DNA of 64,000 bases from Isoetes taiwanensis (lineage: Eukaryota > Streptophyta > Lycopodiopsida > Isoetales > Isoetaceae). Positions 1 to 12,576 of this stretch are shown one piece after another. The notes under the pieces were generated by a model. That model ran no database searches, was not told the origin of the DNA, and saw only the letters and a program-made list of their open reading frames with translations. Position numbers and translations under genes: made by a program. The stretch spans positions 20,108,112-20,172,111 of the forward strand of contig JAJEKV010000001.1 in assembly GCA_021234155.1 (NCBI GenBank). Direction: 5' to 3'. Positions within the stretch are counted from its first letter, which is position 1, and every line of letters begins with the position of its first letter.

Positions 1-3000
1 TCATTGTACTTCGTTCAGTTACGTATTGCTGGGGATCAGGATAGAAGCGGACGAGTTCATAGCGCGACATCAACCGATCTGAGTTCTAATATTTCTGGCT
101 ACATGGCACTGCGAGAGGAGCCCGCATGGTTCATCTTGCGGTAATAGAATGTGCCATAATAACAAGGAGAAGGCGGAGACCCGGAAACCCGATTAAGGCT
201 ATTTGTACATACCTATTTATACACACCAAAAGATTATTGTGATTATATACACCACAAATTGTTACAAAGTATAACCGACCGTGCATATTATAAAAATGTC
301 GTGCAAAGAACCAATATCTTGATAAAAAGAACACATACTTATGTTCAAAACCCTTTACGTGTAAAGTATATTTCATATTCAAAACTTTTTGGAAATTATA
401 TTTCACCATATACATATATATCAAAAAGTTTTCCCTTTCTAGGACGAGATTTTCTCAAGTTCCTGTCAATTTTACTGTCCAGATCAAGGGTGTGGGTATA
501 GTGTGTGTATCTCTTCGTGGCGTTTTCTGAAGCTATTTCTTGCAGGGACACTAACAATGACGGAAGTCAAATCATGGGGATACGATAGGATGCGTGAGGA
601 TTCAATAGTATGTTGATTGAGCATGCTGGGCGTCATCATCCACAATGATTATACCTTCCCCTTATCCTCAACACCTAGGGCATCCATCATGTTGTAAACA
701 TTTCATCTCTTTGTGGTTTAGGGTTTTGTGAATGAGGATCAGATGGGCGGCCAATTTCTATTTAGCTCGGGCACCACTTTCAAAACATCATATATTTCTA
801 TGCTCCATATTCGTTTACAACAGAAGCAATTTGAAGGGCTGGTCCAACATCTCTTGGGATAAGGCGGCAGTGAAACATGTTGGTGATGTATGTCTCAAAT
901 GGTTGTTGCGCATGCCATGACTTTTCAAGCGTTGCTTTAGGTAGCGTTCTGCACCACCATTCAAATCAAGGGCCCCGATGCTTTGGGAAGCCAAATCATT
1001 TACATAAGGAGAACAATAACGTATGGATGAAAAGAAATGAAGGCAAAAAGCAGCAGGCGCGATTTCATGAATGATGCATATCGCGCTAATTCAAAAAGTA
1101 TGCTCAAAACTCAAATCGCGGTAGCGATTTCCTCAAGCTTCTAGTTTGAAAATGCATGGATATCAAAAAGGAATATTGTCCACGATACTGCGTCTTCATC
1201 ATTCCCGTGTTCTCTTCATCCCTTGCATCTTTATTCTGAATTGCCTCCGATTGCCTAGAAGCACCAAACACATCGAGTTGAGATCTGTATAGTGTGAACT
1301 CGGCTTGTTGTTTCATTACTCTTCACCTTCTTTGGCTAGTGTTATCATTTAGATACCTTCATCATCAAGATTGTATCATCATCCTTGGCATTGTCATCTT
1401 GGTCTATATTTTACGGGGCCAGAATGTTCCACGGGCATGTCGGTACTGCGGAATCTGGTTTCCGTCCATGTCATCCATGAAGTTGGTGCCACGCAATGCA
1501 CATCTCGAGACTCTCCGTTCCTTAAACCAAATACGAAGGTATTTCGGCCTTCAAGCTAGAAGCTTTGTTTTTACCTTTGCCGATTGGTCCCTAGGGGCTT
1601 CTCTAGTACTTTCTCAAAGAAGAGGTCAAAATTTAAAACCGATCGGAGCGGCTCTGGCATTTCCTTGCTAACTTCAAAGCTTCTCTCACAGGTGTAACCT
1701 CCAATGAAGTTCGACAAGTTGTTCCCAATGGACAAAATGCTTCAATAGAGATCTTGGGAAAGATCCATAGAGAACCCGTTCTTGTTTAGCTTCCCCTTAT
1801 GTGAAGTTAGGGGCTCATACTTAATGTGGCCCCAAGCTGGAGTGCGTCCTCGTTACTCTTCCTCATCCTCCTCTTATCCTCTAACTCTTCGACCTTGGCG
1901 GCCCTTCCCTTGTCTTCTTGCTCCGGATAGAAAGGCGTTTTTACGAGATCGTTCATCTAGCCCGATACTTTTGCCATACTAGTTTCTCTCCATCGCTTTT
2001 CCTTAAGCCTTTCATATTCCTTATCATCCATAATGGCTATCATAATAATAAGCACATGAGAAAGTTTACTTGCTTTGTCTTTGAAGTCACTTCCTTGGTT
2101 TCATCTATATGAGGATCTTTGTAAATATGACTTCACGCATTCTAAGTCATTTGCGGCCACTTAGAGCATATGCATAGGACATGTCGGAGGGACATATAGT
2201 AGCGATTGTATAATGCATTCATCGTGCAACCGCATATATGTTGAAGCGTGTTATAGTCTTCAAGTGACCATCTGGCGCCTCGACTATCAAGCACGAAGAG
2301 TGTGATATCATGGGACTTCACCCTACGGCAAGGCACACTTGGAAACCGGTGGACACTTGATAAAAAATGTGGATTAGTCTCAAGTGCACCTTCCTGCTGC
2401 GACTTACCCCGTTTCAAGTCGGATGCAACTTTTGTGTGAATTCCAGTCTTTTGCAACGTTCTTCAACCTGGCACCTTGACCAAAGTCCTTGGACCAAAAT
2501 ACATACTTCTTTAGGTCGTCGTTGGAGCGTTATACTTTTGCATTAGTCTAACTCAAACCAACGACCACTCTGATATAGCCTTGCAATTCCTCTGGCCTTC
2601 TTGAGCACTCTAATATTCTTATTTCGTCATGCATCTTCAAAGGGATTCCATAGCCTTTGTTCTTGAGTTTTCTTGTAAAGATTTTCCTTCTGATTAACTA
2701 TCAAGGCGAGATAGGTTCTTGATCTTCTAATCCTGGGCCTTCCTCATCTGTTGTCTGATATCAAAAATTGATGTGTCAGCAGGAAATCTTCCTTGTGATC
2801 GGCAGCTTCTTCTCCGCGTGGCGTCCGAATTCATTCCATTTCCCTCGGGATCGGAAGCAAAAACTATCTTGCGGGCATCCTTGGGCTTACGATTGGTTCT
2901 TTGACATCACCCTTTTCATCTCCTTTTTTTTTTTTTCTTTGGTGCTCTTGTTCTTGTATCACATGCTATAGTCGACTAAGTGTCCTTTCCGGCCAACTTG

Positions 3001-4200
3001 AATTCAGCGCTTTTTTTGGCAATAAAGTGGGCATTGGCTTCCCATATTGATCCACTTTGGTTGAGCATCACAGAAGTTGCTCTACATAAGTACAAGGAAT
3101 AACCCGTTAGCTTTATAATCGTGAATTCAAACGTAATCCTTCTAGTTTATAATCATACGGAATTTCATAATAGAAACAAATCGCGCCCAGTGATTTTATC
3201 GCTAAATAACAAAGGGTTTTTGGGAAATAGTAGATGGTTCTAGTCGTATAAGCAAATCGCGCTGGTAGCGATTTATATGAATACAAGTGCGCGTGGCTCA
3301 ACATATTCTAATATAGTATTCACTATAACGAAGCGTCTATATCTCGAGAACCCATTACCTTCTACTATAATGTTGCTGGCGCGAATTTAGTAACTCAATA
3401 AAAATGTGGGAAGAATTACCTTTTGTATAGGAAAGTTTTCCCATGTCATTTAAGTCGCTTATTGATAGTTGGTGTTGTTGAGCCGCTCGAGGCAAGGCCG
3501 GTTTAAAGCCAGGGAATACGACATAGAACAAGCCCGATTCCCGATTATCTTTGTGCCTTCTTGATATGAGAATCTTAAGGCCTCTATTGAATCTTGGCCA
3601 TCTATTATCATAAAAATGTATACGGGTTCTCGATGAAGTCCTCCGACACTCAGATGATTACCTTTTTGTTACGGTATCGTAAGGCACTTTGTCTGAGGCA
3701 TTGGCACATGGTTCGATCATCTTGTTCAATATCTCAAGGTGTCTTTGCTTGTCATACCTGTACAACGATATAAATAGCTTTAGTGGACGCAGAAAACATC
3801 ACGATTAATTTGGATGTGTGAAGGCTGAGGGTGGATGCCTTCGGCATATTTCTTGATTTGCTCATTGCCTCCAGCTGCTTTGGCCTTATCGCCGTCATAT
3901 AGAACTGTTTATCATACGTAGTTTCTTTGCCTCTAGAGCTAGCTTCTTCCCTTATCCTTCTTTGCTGTAAGTAGACAGCACTTGAAATTTCGTGCTAATA
4001 TTTCGTCGGTATGAAGCCCTCGCATATTCTTATAGGAGTCAATGGCTCGCCACCCGCCCATTAAATTTGAAGAGGTTATCGCCATGTAAATGCGATCTTA
4101 AAGGTCTCTTTAAAAGAGCTCGCGACTGCGATCGATTGATCTTCTTTAGGCTTTTCTTATGTTTTTGGCCCTTCTTCCAATCCAGAGCGCAAGAACGTAG
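1..4200. other. No recognisable gene
   Basis: Open frames here are short and none carries a motif I recognise. The stretch holds a poly-T run near 2,920-2,940 and two short imperfect hairpins built from AAATCGC/GCGATTT, near 1,110-1,130 and 3,245-3,272. It is probably decayed repeat DNA. Confidence 0.5.
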
Positions 4201-4217
4201 TAAGAATCGGCCCCGCT

Positions 4218-4730
4218 TCACATGTAATAAGAATTCCACCGCTTCTTCATTTGATCAGTCTCTCTTAACCTTGACATGAATATAAGGTCATCTTCCCACC
4301 AGTTTTGAATATCTCCACATACCCCATTCCTGGCCCCTCTATAAGATCTTCTTCCGGACATGGAGTTCACCGTAGCCTTTATTATTCCAGATGTATCTTC
4401 TAACGTCAATACATCTGCGTCAGTGAATAAAAGAATATCTTCTTCGTATTTTTGCCTTTTCCCTGACCGTAGGAGGTCTCGCCTTTGCTTGGTCCTCCCT
4501 CTTTTTGATTGTCTTTGTGATCCCATGAAAATAGCAAAGACATGGGTTAATCTTTTATGCTCAAATAAAATCTTTGTCGACACATATGCAACAAAACGCT
4601 GGCTTGCTTGACGGAAAAATGAATACACAGCAAGTTCATTTAGTTTATTGGGGTCGAAAAGGAGCGGTGCGTTTGTCCGATCAAATGTAATAAATACGCT
4701 ACTACGCCAGCGCGTTTTAGAAGTGACCAA
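4218..4730 (-). CDS. Unrecognised open frame, 170 codons
   Basis: This is one of the longer uninterrupted frames in the first 10 kb. A methionine inside it (about residue 69) starts a strongly basic stretch, MGSQRQSKRGRTKQRR, followed by an acidic segment and a tryptophan-containing tail (QNWWEDDL). No domain is recognised. The frame continues as scattered pieces in other frames down to about 4,040, which suits a decayed transposon protein better than a host gene. There are no recognisable splice sites or promoter elements. The basic N terminus could be a DNA- or RNA-binding region, but that is only composition. Confidence 0.2.
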   Translation of the reverse strand: MVTSKTRWRSSVFITFDRTNAPLLFDPNKLNELAVYSFFRQASQRFVAYVSTKILFEHKRLTHVFAIFMGSQRQSKRGRTKQRRDLLRSGKRQKYEEDILLFTDADVLTLEDTSGIIKATVNSMSGRRSYRGARNGVCGDIQNWWEDDLIFMSRLRETDQMKKRWNSYYM

Positions 4731-4796
4731 AGATAAAGAAACTAATGTAATGCCTTAATTAAATCATGCTGCATGCTTTGTCCAATCAAAATGCCT

Positions 4797-4875
4797 CGGG
4801 ACACAACTAACTATAAAAATGCAACTTAAAGAGTTGGTCTTCATCCAGGACACAACTAACTATAAAAATACAACT
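4797..4875. repeat. Two-copy tandem repeat, ~51 bp
   Basis: The phrase GGACACAACTAACTATAAAA occurs at about 4,799 and again at about 4,850, with similar flanks, giving two adjacent copies. Confidence 0.75.
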
Positions 4876-4879
4876 AGCT

Positions 4880-6900
4880 AATACCTGCTCACTCTTAAGT
4901 ATACAAGCTTCAAAGACATACAGTAATTAAAGTACACATTAAGCATTTGTTTCCATACATTTTTGGGACATATGAAATCAAACATTAGAGGACACATGCT
5001 TCTTATTGGATAATAACTTTCAAAAAACATCCTAAAACCCTAACAAAAAAAAGGGACAATGTGAGATCAATTCTTAACAAAAAAGCGGATCAATTCGAGG
5101 CGCTTTGTTGGATTTGTGCTTACATTCGGCCTCCGTGCTTTGCATTTGTGCTTTGATCGCCCACCTCTACTCAGCGCCTCGGCCCATGGTGCCCACGGAT
5201 CCTCTAGGCGCCATTGAGCCCGGCAAGTGCTGGATAGTATGAGGACTGGATTTTGGTTTAAACTTATATGCGTATGATTCACTAATCTTGGCCGTCGATT
5301 TAAATCAGAATTCAAATTGGCGTCCTTTTAAATTTATACCTACTTAATTAAATCACTGAAATCCAGCTCATTTTACAAATTTAAAATTGTGTTTTTCTTT
5401 TTAGTGCAATTTCAAGAACCATTAATTATTAATTTCAAGAAACGCGATATGTGGCAATCTACCCACCCTATTCGGCTTACCTACTATCGGGCGCCTAAGA
5501 TCATTCCTACTATCAGGCGCCCCAAGATCATTCCTACTTTAGGCGCTAAGCAACAATCTTCTATCGAGGCGCCTACAATCCCATTCGATCGAGTCCGCCT
5601 TCAATCCCATCTGATGCTCTGCTTTAACTATGGTGAGTGCGGATTCCATCCAATGCATTCTCTTGTTCTCTATTTTTTCGGCCCTCTATTTTTCCAATGA
5701 ATTACGGTTTTTCTCGATTTGAGAAGAATGCTATCTTTAACAAAGAAACTTGAAGCAAAGGAGTAGGCTTTATGTAAAATCAAGATGGAATCAATTTCAA
5801 TGTGTCATGGTGTTCCTCTTGGAAACAGGTTTCTCGTAAGATTTTCCATTATAAAATCGCAATTATGAAGATGAGGCTCTTCGCGAAGACATCCTGGCGC
5901 ATGATTGCCAGGAAAGCGGCGGGCAATTTGTAGCATGGCCAAAAGAACGTCTCGAAAAAGGGTATGTATATTTGGATATTCAAAAAAAAGAATATATCAT
6001 ATCATCTCAAGGCGGATGTTGTGAACTTTGAATTCTGTGGATGGTCTTTAGTTGATCTTATCAACCTCTATGAAACTACACATTAATGAAAATATGTAGT
6101 TTCTTGGGGTTCGGTCATCTTGGCTGAGTGGCATCACATAAAGATTAACAATGTTTTCGACATTGCATATAAAAAAACAATAAACTAATGACAGAAAAGT
6201 ATATAGTGCAAAAATTGCTCTTCAGCGAGTTTGTATTCATATTCAAAAAAGTTATGTACATTTCTTCTCCTCGCGAAATGCCAAAGCTAATTCTTTCTAT
6301 CTCTACAATATGTCACACAGCCCACTTCATCCCCCAATCCCGCAAAGTCCCACCCGAACCACCCCCGATATGACAGGGATCCCTCATCTTCCCTGAGCGT
6401 CGAGGTCTCCAAAACTAGTGTTGTATCGACCCTCTATACTATAAATCAAATCCTTGTACTTATTTGTTGGCATGAGCCTTACTAAGAGCATGAGGAGTCC
6501 GATATGTCCATAGATGCGATGGAAGTGTACCCATGGCCCCTGAAATTTTGTCTAATGGTTCTCAACTCTCTTTGAACGTTTTGAGCAAAGACACTCCAAG
6601 TAATATCTTGTAAAGGTCGGAGTTGATGGTCGTCCAGGAACTAGAACCAGCCGGTGTATTTGAACCGGCGGTGTCCATAAGCGGAAAATCCATGGCACTA
6701 GAACGAGAAAAGTAATTATACAGATCTATTTCACGCTACCGGGCGCGACATTTGTATAGAAACCCGTATGAAATTGAAATACCAAACTAAAGCTACCGGG
6801 CGCGATTTGATTAACCTAGTGGAAAACGTAAATCAAAAATAGAAATCGCCAAGCCGTGATTTTCTCCCATTCAACATATTATTCTAACAAATGCATAATG
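4880..6900. other. No recognisable gene
   Basis: This is AT-rich sequence with short open frames only. It includes the minisatellite near 5.48 kb and, at 6,735-6,860, two copies of GCTACCGGGCGCGA that resemble the AAATCGC/GCGATTT motif pairs seen at 1.1 and 3.25 kb. Confidence 0.45.
5478..5552. repeat. Minisatellite, ~25 bp unit, three copies
   Basis: Three imperfect copies of a unit containing CCTACTATCGGGCGCCTAAG and then ATCATT lie head to tail. The third copy is the most diverged (TTTAGGCGC). Confidence 0.75.
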
Positions 6901-6939
6901 CGGAATCGCAGATAAATTCAAAATCTAAACCAGTATTAG

Positions 6940-7230
6940 TTCATTGTTTGGTTCATTGTTTTTGGTTCATTATTTAGGCGTAGATAGGGAAGAGCTAGTG
7001 AAGATCATGATCTATGATATCATAGATCATAGAGCAAGATCATAAGCGGATATGATCTATGATCATTATTTACTCTTATTATTTCGGATCATTAATTAGA
7101 ACGGATAGAGGAAGAGCTGAAGTGAAATAGAATAACTAAATTATTTTAGATCATTAATTAGAAAGATAGAGGAATAGCTAGTGAAATAGAATAGAGCAGA
7201 TCATATAAGGCAAGATCCACAGAACAAGAT
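6940..7230. repeat. Degenerate tandem repeat with 24-bp palindrome
   Basis: Variants of GATAGAGGAAGAGCT followed by GTGAAATAGAATA recur about every 50-70 bp. Inside the array, 7,007-7,030 is a perfect palindrome (ATGATCTATGAT and its exact complement), followed by related ATGATCTATGATCAT sequence. Confidence 0.65.
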
Positions 7231-7231
7231 C

Positions 7232-7968
7232 ATAGAGCGAGGATATTACGATTCATGTAAAAGTAACCCATTAAGCTGATTAAATTAACTGTGGTAAATA
7301 TCTTTCATGCATGTAAAAGTAAATAAATATTTTCGTAAAAATAACTAAAAAGAATGAGAGATACTAACCTATTTGTTGCATTGCACGAATTGGGCCCTTG
7401 ACTTGTTTTAAAACCAAACCAAGACCAAAACCAAAGTTGCTAAGCCTTAAGTAGCTTTAACACAAAAAACCAAGCTTATTCAAAAAACCAAAGTTATGCA
7501 GAGTCAAAAACCTTGGAGAAAGCCTTTTACAAACCTTGGAGCCGAAAACAACTTTGAGGCCGAAAAACCCTAAGCTCAAAAGCCGAAGTTTAAAGCATAT
7601 AGAAGCCGAAGTTTAAAGAAGATAGAAGCCTAAAGTCGAGATTGATGCGGATAGAAGCCGAAGCAAATAGAATTCGGGATTGAGGCAGTTGAAAGTGTCT
7701 AGATAGCCGTTAGGCGGTATATGGATAGCCGTAAAAGCTCGAGAAAGCAGATAGCGGAAAAGCTTCAAAGCGAGATGGCAAAAAAGCTCGACAGAAAAGC
7801 GAAAGCAGGGTTCGAAGCGCACCTGTGAGTTAAGCGCACGCAGTTTGAAGTTCAAAGAGAGAGAAAAAGTGGAAAAGTGGGAAAGGGATTGTAAACGGAA
7901 ATAATAATCCGCTTAAAAAATTTCGTGCAGCGCCATAATAGCTGCCCTTGAACATTTATTACCAAAGG
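7232..7968. other. No recognisable gene; A-rich repetitive tract
   Basis: From about 7,430 to 7,860 the sequence repeats short A-rich phrases (AACCAAAG, AGCCGAAGTTTAAAG, GATAGAAGCC) in loose tandem. The minus-strand frame over 7,613-7,855 reads through these repeats and is not considered a gene. Confidence 0.45.
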
Positions 7969-7969
7969 G

Positions 7970-8335
7970 TTATATAGGTTATAAGATTTAAGGTTAATAG
8001 TTTTAGGGTTTATAAGTTAAAGGGTTATTAGTTAAGGTTAATATTTTTAAGTTCATAAATAAGGTTATAAGTTTAAAAGTTTATGAATTTGAATTTAGAA
8101 GTTTTAGGTTTTAGAAGTTTTAGGCTAAGGTTATATTTATTGAAGGTTAGAAGTTTTAACCTTACAACTTCTAACCTAAAAAGTCTTAACCTAAAGCCTT
8201 AAAGTTGTTTTTAAAGGTTACAACATTAAAGGTTATTATAAGTTAATATATTATAGGTAAACTTATTATTATTATAGATTAAGTTATTATAGGTTATTAA
8301 GGTTATTATTAAGGTTAACTTTCATTTAAGAACAT
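7970..8335. repeat. Degenerate TTAGGTT/TAAGGTT-rich tract
   Basis: About 365 bp consist almost entirely of TTAAGGTTA, TTTTAGGGTTTA and AGGTTATAAG variants on the plus strand, with a short complementary run (TTCTAACCTAA) near 8,170. The units resemble the plant telomere repeat TTTAGGG but are too irregular to be a functional telomere array. This may be an interstitial telomere-like relic or simple low-complexity DNA. Confidence 0.55.
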
Positions 8336-8394
8336 GTTAGGGAGATGTTATTTGGATATGCTAACTTACTATAGGTTTTATTCATTTTAGGTCA

Positions 8395-11235
8395 ATGGCA
8401 TGCAAAATGCTAAATCCCCAAGGCCCCAATGATGGTGATCAAGGCAAAGAAAAATCCCCAACTAATGAAGATGACAAAGATGATGGGAAAGGAAAGGAAA
8501 GACCCGAAATGAAAAGGATGAAGATGACAAAGATGATGGCAAAAGGAAAGGAAAAGACCTCAAATGAAAAGGATGATGCCACGGGAAAGGAAATTGTACT
8601 TTATACTAGGGTCGATTGGAAAACAAAAGGTCAAGATCCTGCATGCATGCAAAGAGAGAAGCGAGGGAGAAGGGATTATTGTTCTAGCAGATCCTATCAA
8701 TGCGATGAATGATGAAAAGATTAGGGGAGGGGACAAGGTTAGGTGTGGCAATCTCAAAATTATATGACAATTGGAAGGAAAAGGTTGAGGCAAACAAGAA
8801 TGCCTAGCTTGTGTGAAGCAACTAGAGGTTCCAACTATTGTTGCATGGCCTAGGGACGATATTCAACCTGGAGGGAACTACACGTTTCCTATAGATGTAG
8901 AACCATTGTCAATAATGTTTTACACGGTGTAGCAAGAGGCCACTTCCAACTTTCAAACATTATCCCACCAAAAAGATGTAAGTCAGATTATGATTGTTCT
9001 CTGAAGCCCTGATGCGAGGTTAGAGGAAGTGAATGTTGTTGGGCCTCCTGTATTAGAATGTTCACAATAGAAGAGATGGTGGTAGCAAGAGCTACATATC
9101 GGTGAACATAAGTGTGATAGCAGGGAGGAATTTCATGTACACCATATTTGGCTATGCAATTCTGGGATGAAAGATCAAAGAAGAAAAGATTCCCATTGAA
9201 TGGAAAAGTGGATATGTTCAAAAGCATGGATGGCTATACATGGAATTCCAACCTCTTCTTGGCAATAACCGGCAAAAGAGACATGAAAATGGTAGTAAAA
9301 TTGCATTGCATAGAACAATGGCCTGGTAAGGCCTACCTCAAGAACTATAGGGCAAAGGAAATATTTGAAAGATATGTGGATTTCAATGCGAGAAAACATG
9401 CCACATAAGAGTAAGAAGGATGAACAGGGTAGAGTTATTGTTGAAAAGAGATTGCCATCCCATTGTACCCAGAAGAGCATATTAGAGGAAATAAATGCAT
9501 TGCTTGGGGAACTTGGGTGGCCTCTATATCCCAGCCTGGGCTTTAGTAGGCTATGGAATAGGCATTTCAAGCATGTGACCATAGCAACTTCAAACAACTT
9601 TGCCAAGTGCAATTTATGTGCCAAGCTGAAGGAGACACTAGATAAGACATGCAACCAAGTCTAAGGGCAAAGATAAGGGAACATATGAAGGACCATATGA
9701 CATCATCAACTATCATGTAGATCAACTTATTGGATGTGGAGGACCTTATCCGCAATGGAACCTAATAACTATCTATGTATTATACATGATAAAATGGACC
9801 AAATGTAAGACTTGTCTTCCACAATTCAAGTACATTCCTAAGTCATGTGGAAGATCATACCCTTTTGATTTCAATGATCGGGCAATATTGCATGGGCAGT
9901 CTCAGACCTATTATGGCCATTTCAGTTTAGAGTTGTGGAGTGATGGTCCGTGATTTTCACATTGGGAGTATCATGAGGTGTTTAAGAAACTATGAGAAGG
10001 GTTACAATGGTCACCCTCTGAGGATCCTACAAGCTGTGCACTACATAGTGCATTGTTGATGGAACCCCTAATAGTATTGAAAAGTTTAGCAAGGCAAGAT
10101 TTAGGAGGAATGGACCTAATGAACATGTTGGAGCTTCAACATCTCGTACTAAACCTCGAGATCTGCCCAGAAAGTTCCTCTTGCAACTAGATAATTGTGC
10201 TGGTCAAAATAAGAACAGTGGATGTTTTCTTTCCTATCCTACTTATGATTTGTGGGTGTTTTGAAAGAGTCAATTTGGGGTTCCTAATGCCCGGACATAC
10301 TCATGAGGATGTGGATGCATTGTTTGGAAAATATAGTCATGTATTGAGACAGCAGACAGTTACCAACTTTCCAAGGCTATTGGAAATATTTCATGGATGT
10401 ACAAATCCATCTCCTATAGGATCTATCATAGAAGAAGTGCCTGATTGGAAGAGTTTTGTGGATGGTTATGCTCTCGACATGGAAGGTCATTCTAGACCTC
10501 TTCAATTCACTTTTTGGGTGAGAGAAGGGATTCCAATCATGCAATGGAAAATGAGACCTTCAGAGGAGAAGTGGAGAGGTGGGGCAGAAATTTGGCGCAG
10601 GGATGCAAATGGCAAGCCTATGATACCTCCTGGTCAACCAAAAGCTCTAAAACCAACTGCAGAAGTCAAGCAATTGGGATTGACTAAGGATGGCATCAAT
10701 GACTACATCAAGCATTGGCAAACTAATTCAGATGACACAAATCGTGCATTGATAGATTATTGGAAGAAGGTGATCAACTTGTTGGATGAGGTAGACACAT
10801 CCTCCAAGAGAAATTTGAAAGAAGGGTGGTTCCCTAAAAGTAAAGTGGAAAACATTAGCCGGTCTTGACGAAGATGATGGTACCATTAGTAGCATTGTGA
10901 AGGCATATGCTCCTCCTCAACTGGATAAACACTATGTTGGTCCTAAGAAGGATAGGCCAAAATATCTAGGCATGGATTCTTATGAACCTTCTACTGACGT
11001 GGAGTGCAACCAATTTGTAGTAGTAAAACCAGCAGATCTAGAGACCTATCCAGTGTGGTTGGGATGGACTATCTCGGATATTTGCAAAGAAGAAGGTGAT
11101 GTTAACTTCAATAAGGTGCGCATGGAATGGTGGTGTCCAGTACATCAGTTGAGTAATGTGACCGATAAAGAAAAGATATTGATTGTTGGACAAAGAGGTG
11201 GAGGAGAAATCCAAGTGATCCCGATCTTTGGCTAG
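8395..11235 (+). pseudogene. Decayed transposase-like gene with GHTHEDVDALFG motif (copy A)
   Basis: The frames along this stretch form one broken gene. An ATG at 8,395 opens a lysine/aspartate-rich low-complexity N terminus. A cysteine segment, FAKCNLCAKLKETLDKTC, lies near 9,600-9,650. KMDQ is at about 9,792, GHFSLELWSDG at about 9,918-9,950, LDNCAGQNKNSGC near 10,184-10,222, and FLMPGHTHEDVDALFGKY near 10,287-10,340. A tryptophan-rich C-terminal frame continues to 11,235. I recall GHTHxDxD proteins with an upstream LDN motif from uncharacterised transposon-like families (DUF7869 type), where the acidic and histidine residues suggest an RNase H-like fold; that link is from memory. Several frame breaks occur, including T4 at 10,259-10,262 where T3 would keep the frame. 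No terminal repeats were identified. Confidence 0.6.
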
Positions 11236-11640
11236 ACATTGAAACCGTATTGTGCTCGTGGACTCAAAAAACTATTCCTAGTAAAAGCATGAGAGTTACA
11301 ATACCTCGGGATGTAAGGAATAAGGTTCTCATATCCTTGGGGATGCTAGTGGAAAAAATGAAAAACAATTACTATGTATCTTTTCTCTGATTAATAAAAA
11401 GTTGTGTACTACTTGAGTTCCATGATATATGATTTTGTAATTTGAAGTTAAGGTGTGAGTTTATATTCCGTGTGTGATTATATGTTAACGTCTATTCTAG
11501 TCTAAGGGCAACAAAGTTACTAAAATTGAATTTAACAAAGTTACTAAAAAAGTGCAATATAAAATTTATCCCAAAATTAAGACATAATCCCAATTTAATT
11601 GAATGATGGTTTTGAAACTCTCTTTCAGTTTATCTCAAAC
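11236..11640. other. AT-rich flank, nothing recognised
   Basis: AT-rich sequence follows the transposase-like frame. It could include the element's 3' untranslated region, but no terminal repeat or polyadenylation signal is convincing. Confidence 0.4.
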
Positions 11641-11643
11641 ATC

Positions 11644-12576
11644 TCTTTATAGTGGCAAGACAGAGCAATTCGTTTTAGGGGAGCTGAGACCCCACTTGTA
11701 AGCCGAAGGAGTTCTACCAATCTGTAGATGCCACGATTCCAAAGCTTGAGCCACCATCAAAGCGGGGAGTTCCACAAGATCTGTAGATGCCATACTCGCC
11801 AAAGCCCTTTGTTTGTTTGATTTTTTAAGTTAATCTGCATCCTCTCCCCGCACAGAAGGATAGCTACCAATGCATTCCCTACTATTTCACCCTAATCGGC
11901 CCGATTTAGGGACATTAAAACTTGCACTGTGCCGGTGCTTCCCAAAAAGGAGTGATCTGATTCACAGACATAGAGCCAAGCATCTGCAAATAGCCATAAT
12001 AAATCGAAGCAACCAATGTATACAAAAGAATACTTACATAAATAATTACTGACTCAGGGTGATCTAAAAGCACTTTTGATAGAGTCATCACAACTAAATT
12101 CAACAATTTTCGTGATCCCGGAAATAATCCACGGTTTTCAAACCCAAGAAAATACCTAAGCAAACCATTTAGGAGAAAGTTAGGCGCCTCATTACATCCC
12201 GATTTGAAATGCAAACTAATGCTCAAACTAAGCTGGGATGCATAAAACTAACCTCTGCGGTATATCCGGCTCAAAGATAAGCTTTCCATTCATGTAACCA
12301 TAGCCATTCGGAAAGCCGCATGGCAAAATATTTGAAAAGCTCCATAGCATTGGAGGAGTCGAGAGATCCTATGGCCGCCCAAACCTGAGATTGTCATCTT
12401 CATCTTCATGTATGTAAGTCTTTGGAGGAGCTCGCTGATCTTTCGAAGATGCCATAGCCACTCGTGAATCCTAGAAAAAAACCAAGTTATCTTAAAAGAA
12501 ACCGACGTGGCATCATCTTCTCCATTGGCTTGATCAAACGGGGCATCCAAATTAGGGTGGGTCCAACACACAATAA
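11644..12576. repeat. Tandem duplication, unit A (~930 bp)
   Basis: Unit A and unit B (12,577-13,612) align end to end. Both open with TATAGTGGCAAGA and AGCAATTCGTTTT, share AAAGCCCTTTGTTTGTTTGA and CATAATAAATCGAAGCAAC, and close with CTTGATCAAA and AATAAAACTTT. On the minus strand both encode GLLRYFLGFENR and RKLLNLVV, and also IGSLDSSNAM (unit B intact, unit A shifted). This suggests a duplicated fragment of an unrecognised protein gene. Confidence 0.8.

Noticed and set aside
5067-5315. Minus-strand coding gene at 5.1 kb
   Set aside because: 82 codons with arginine-rich biased composition and no motif or splice context.
7970-8335. True telomere or subtelomere
   Set aside because: Units are irregular and the tract is short and internal.
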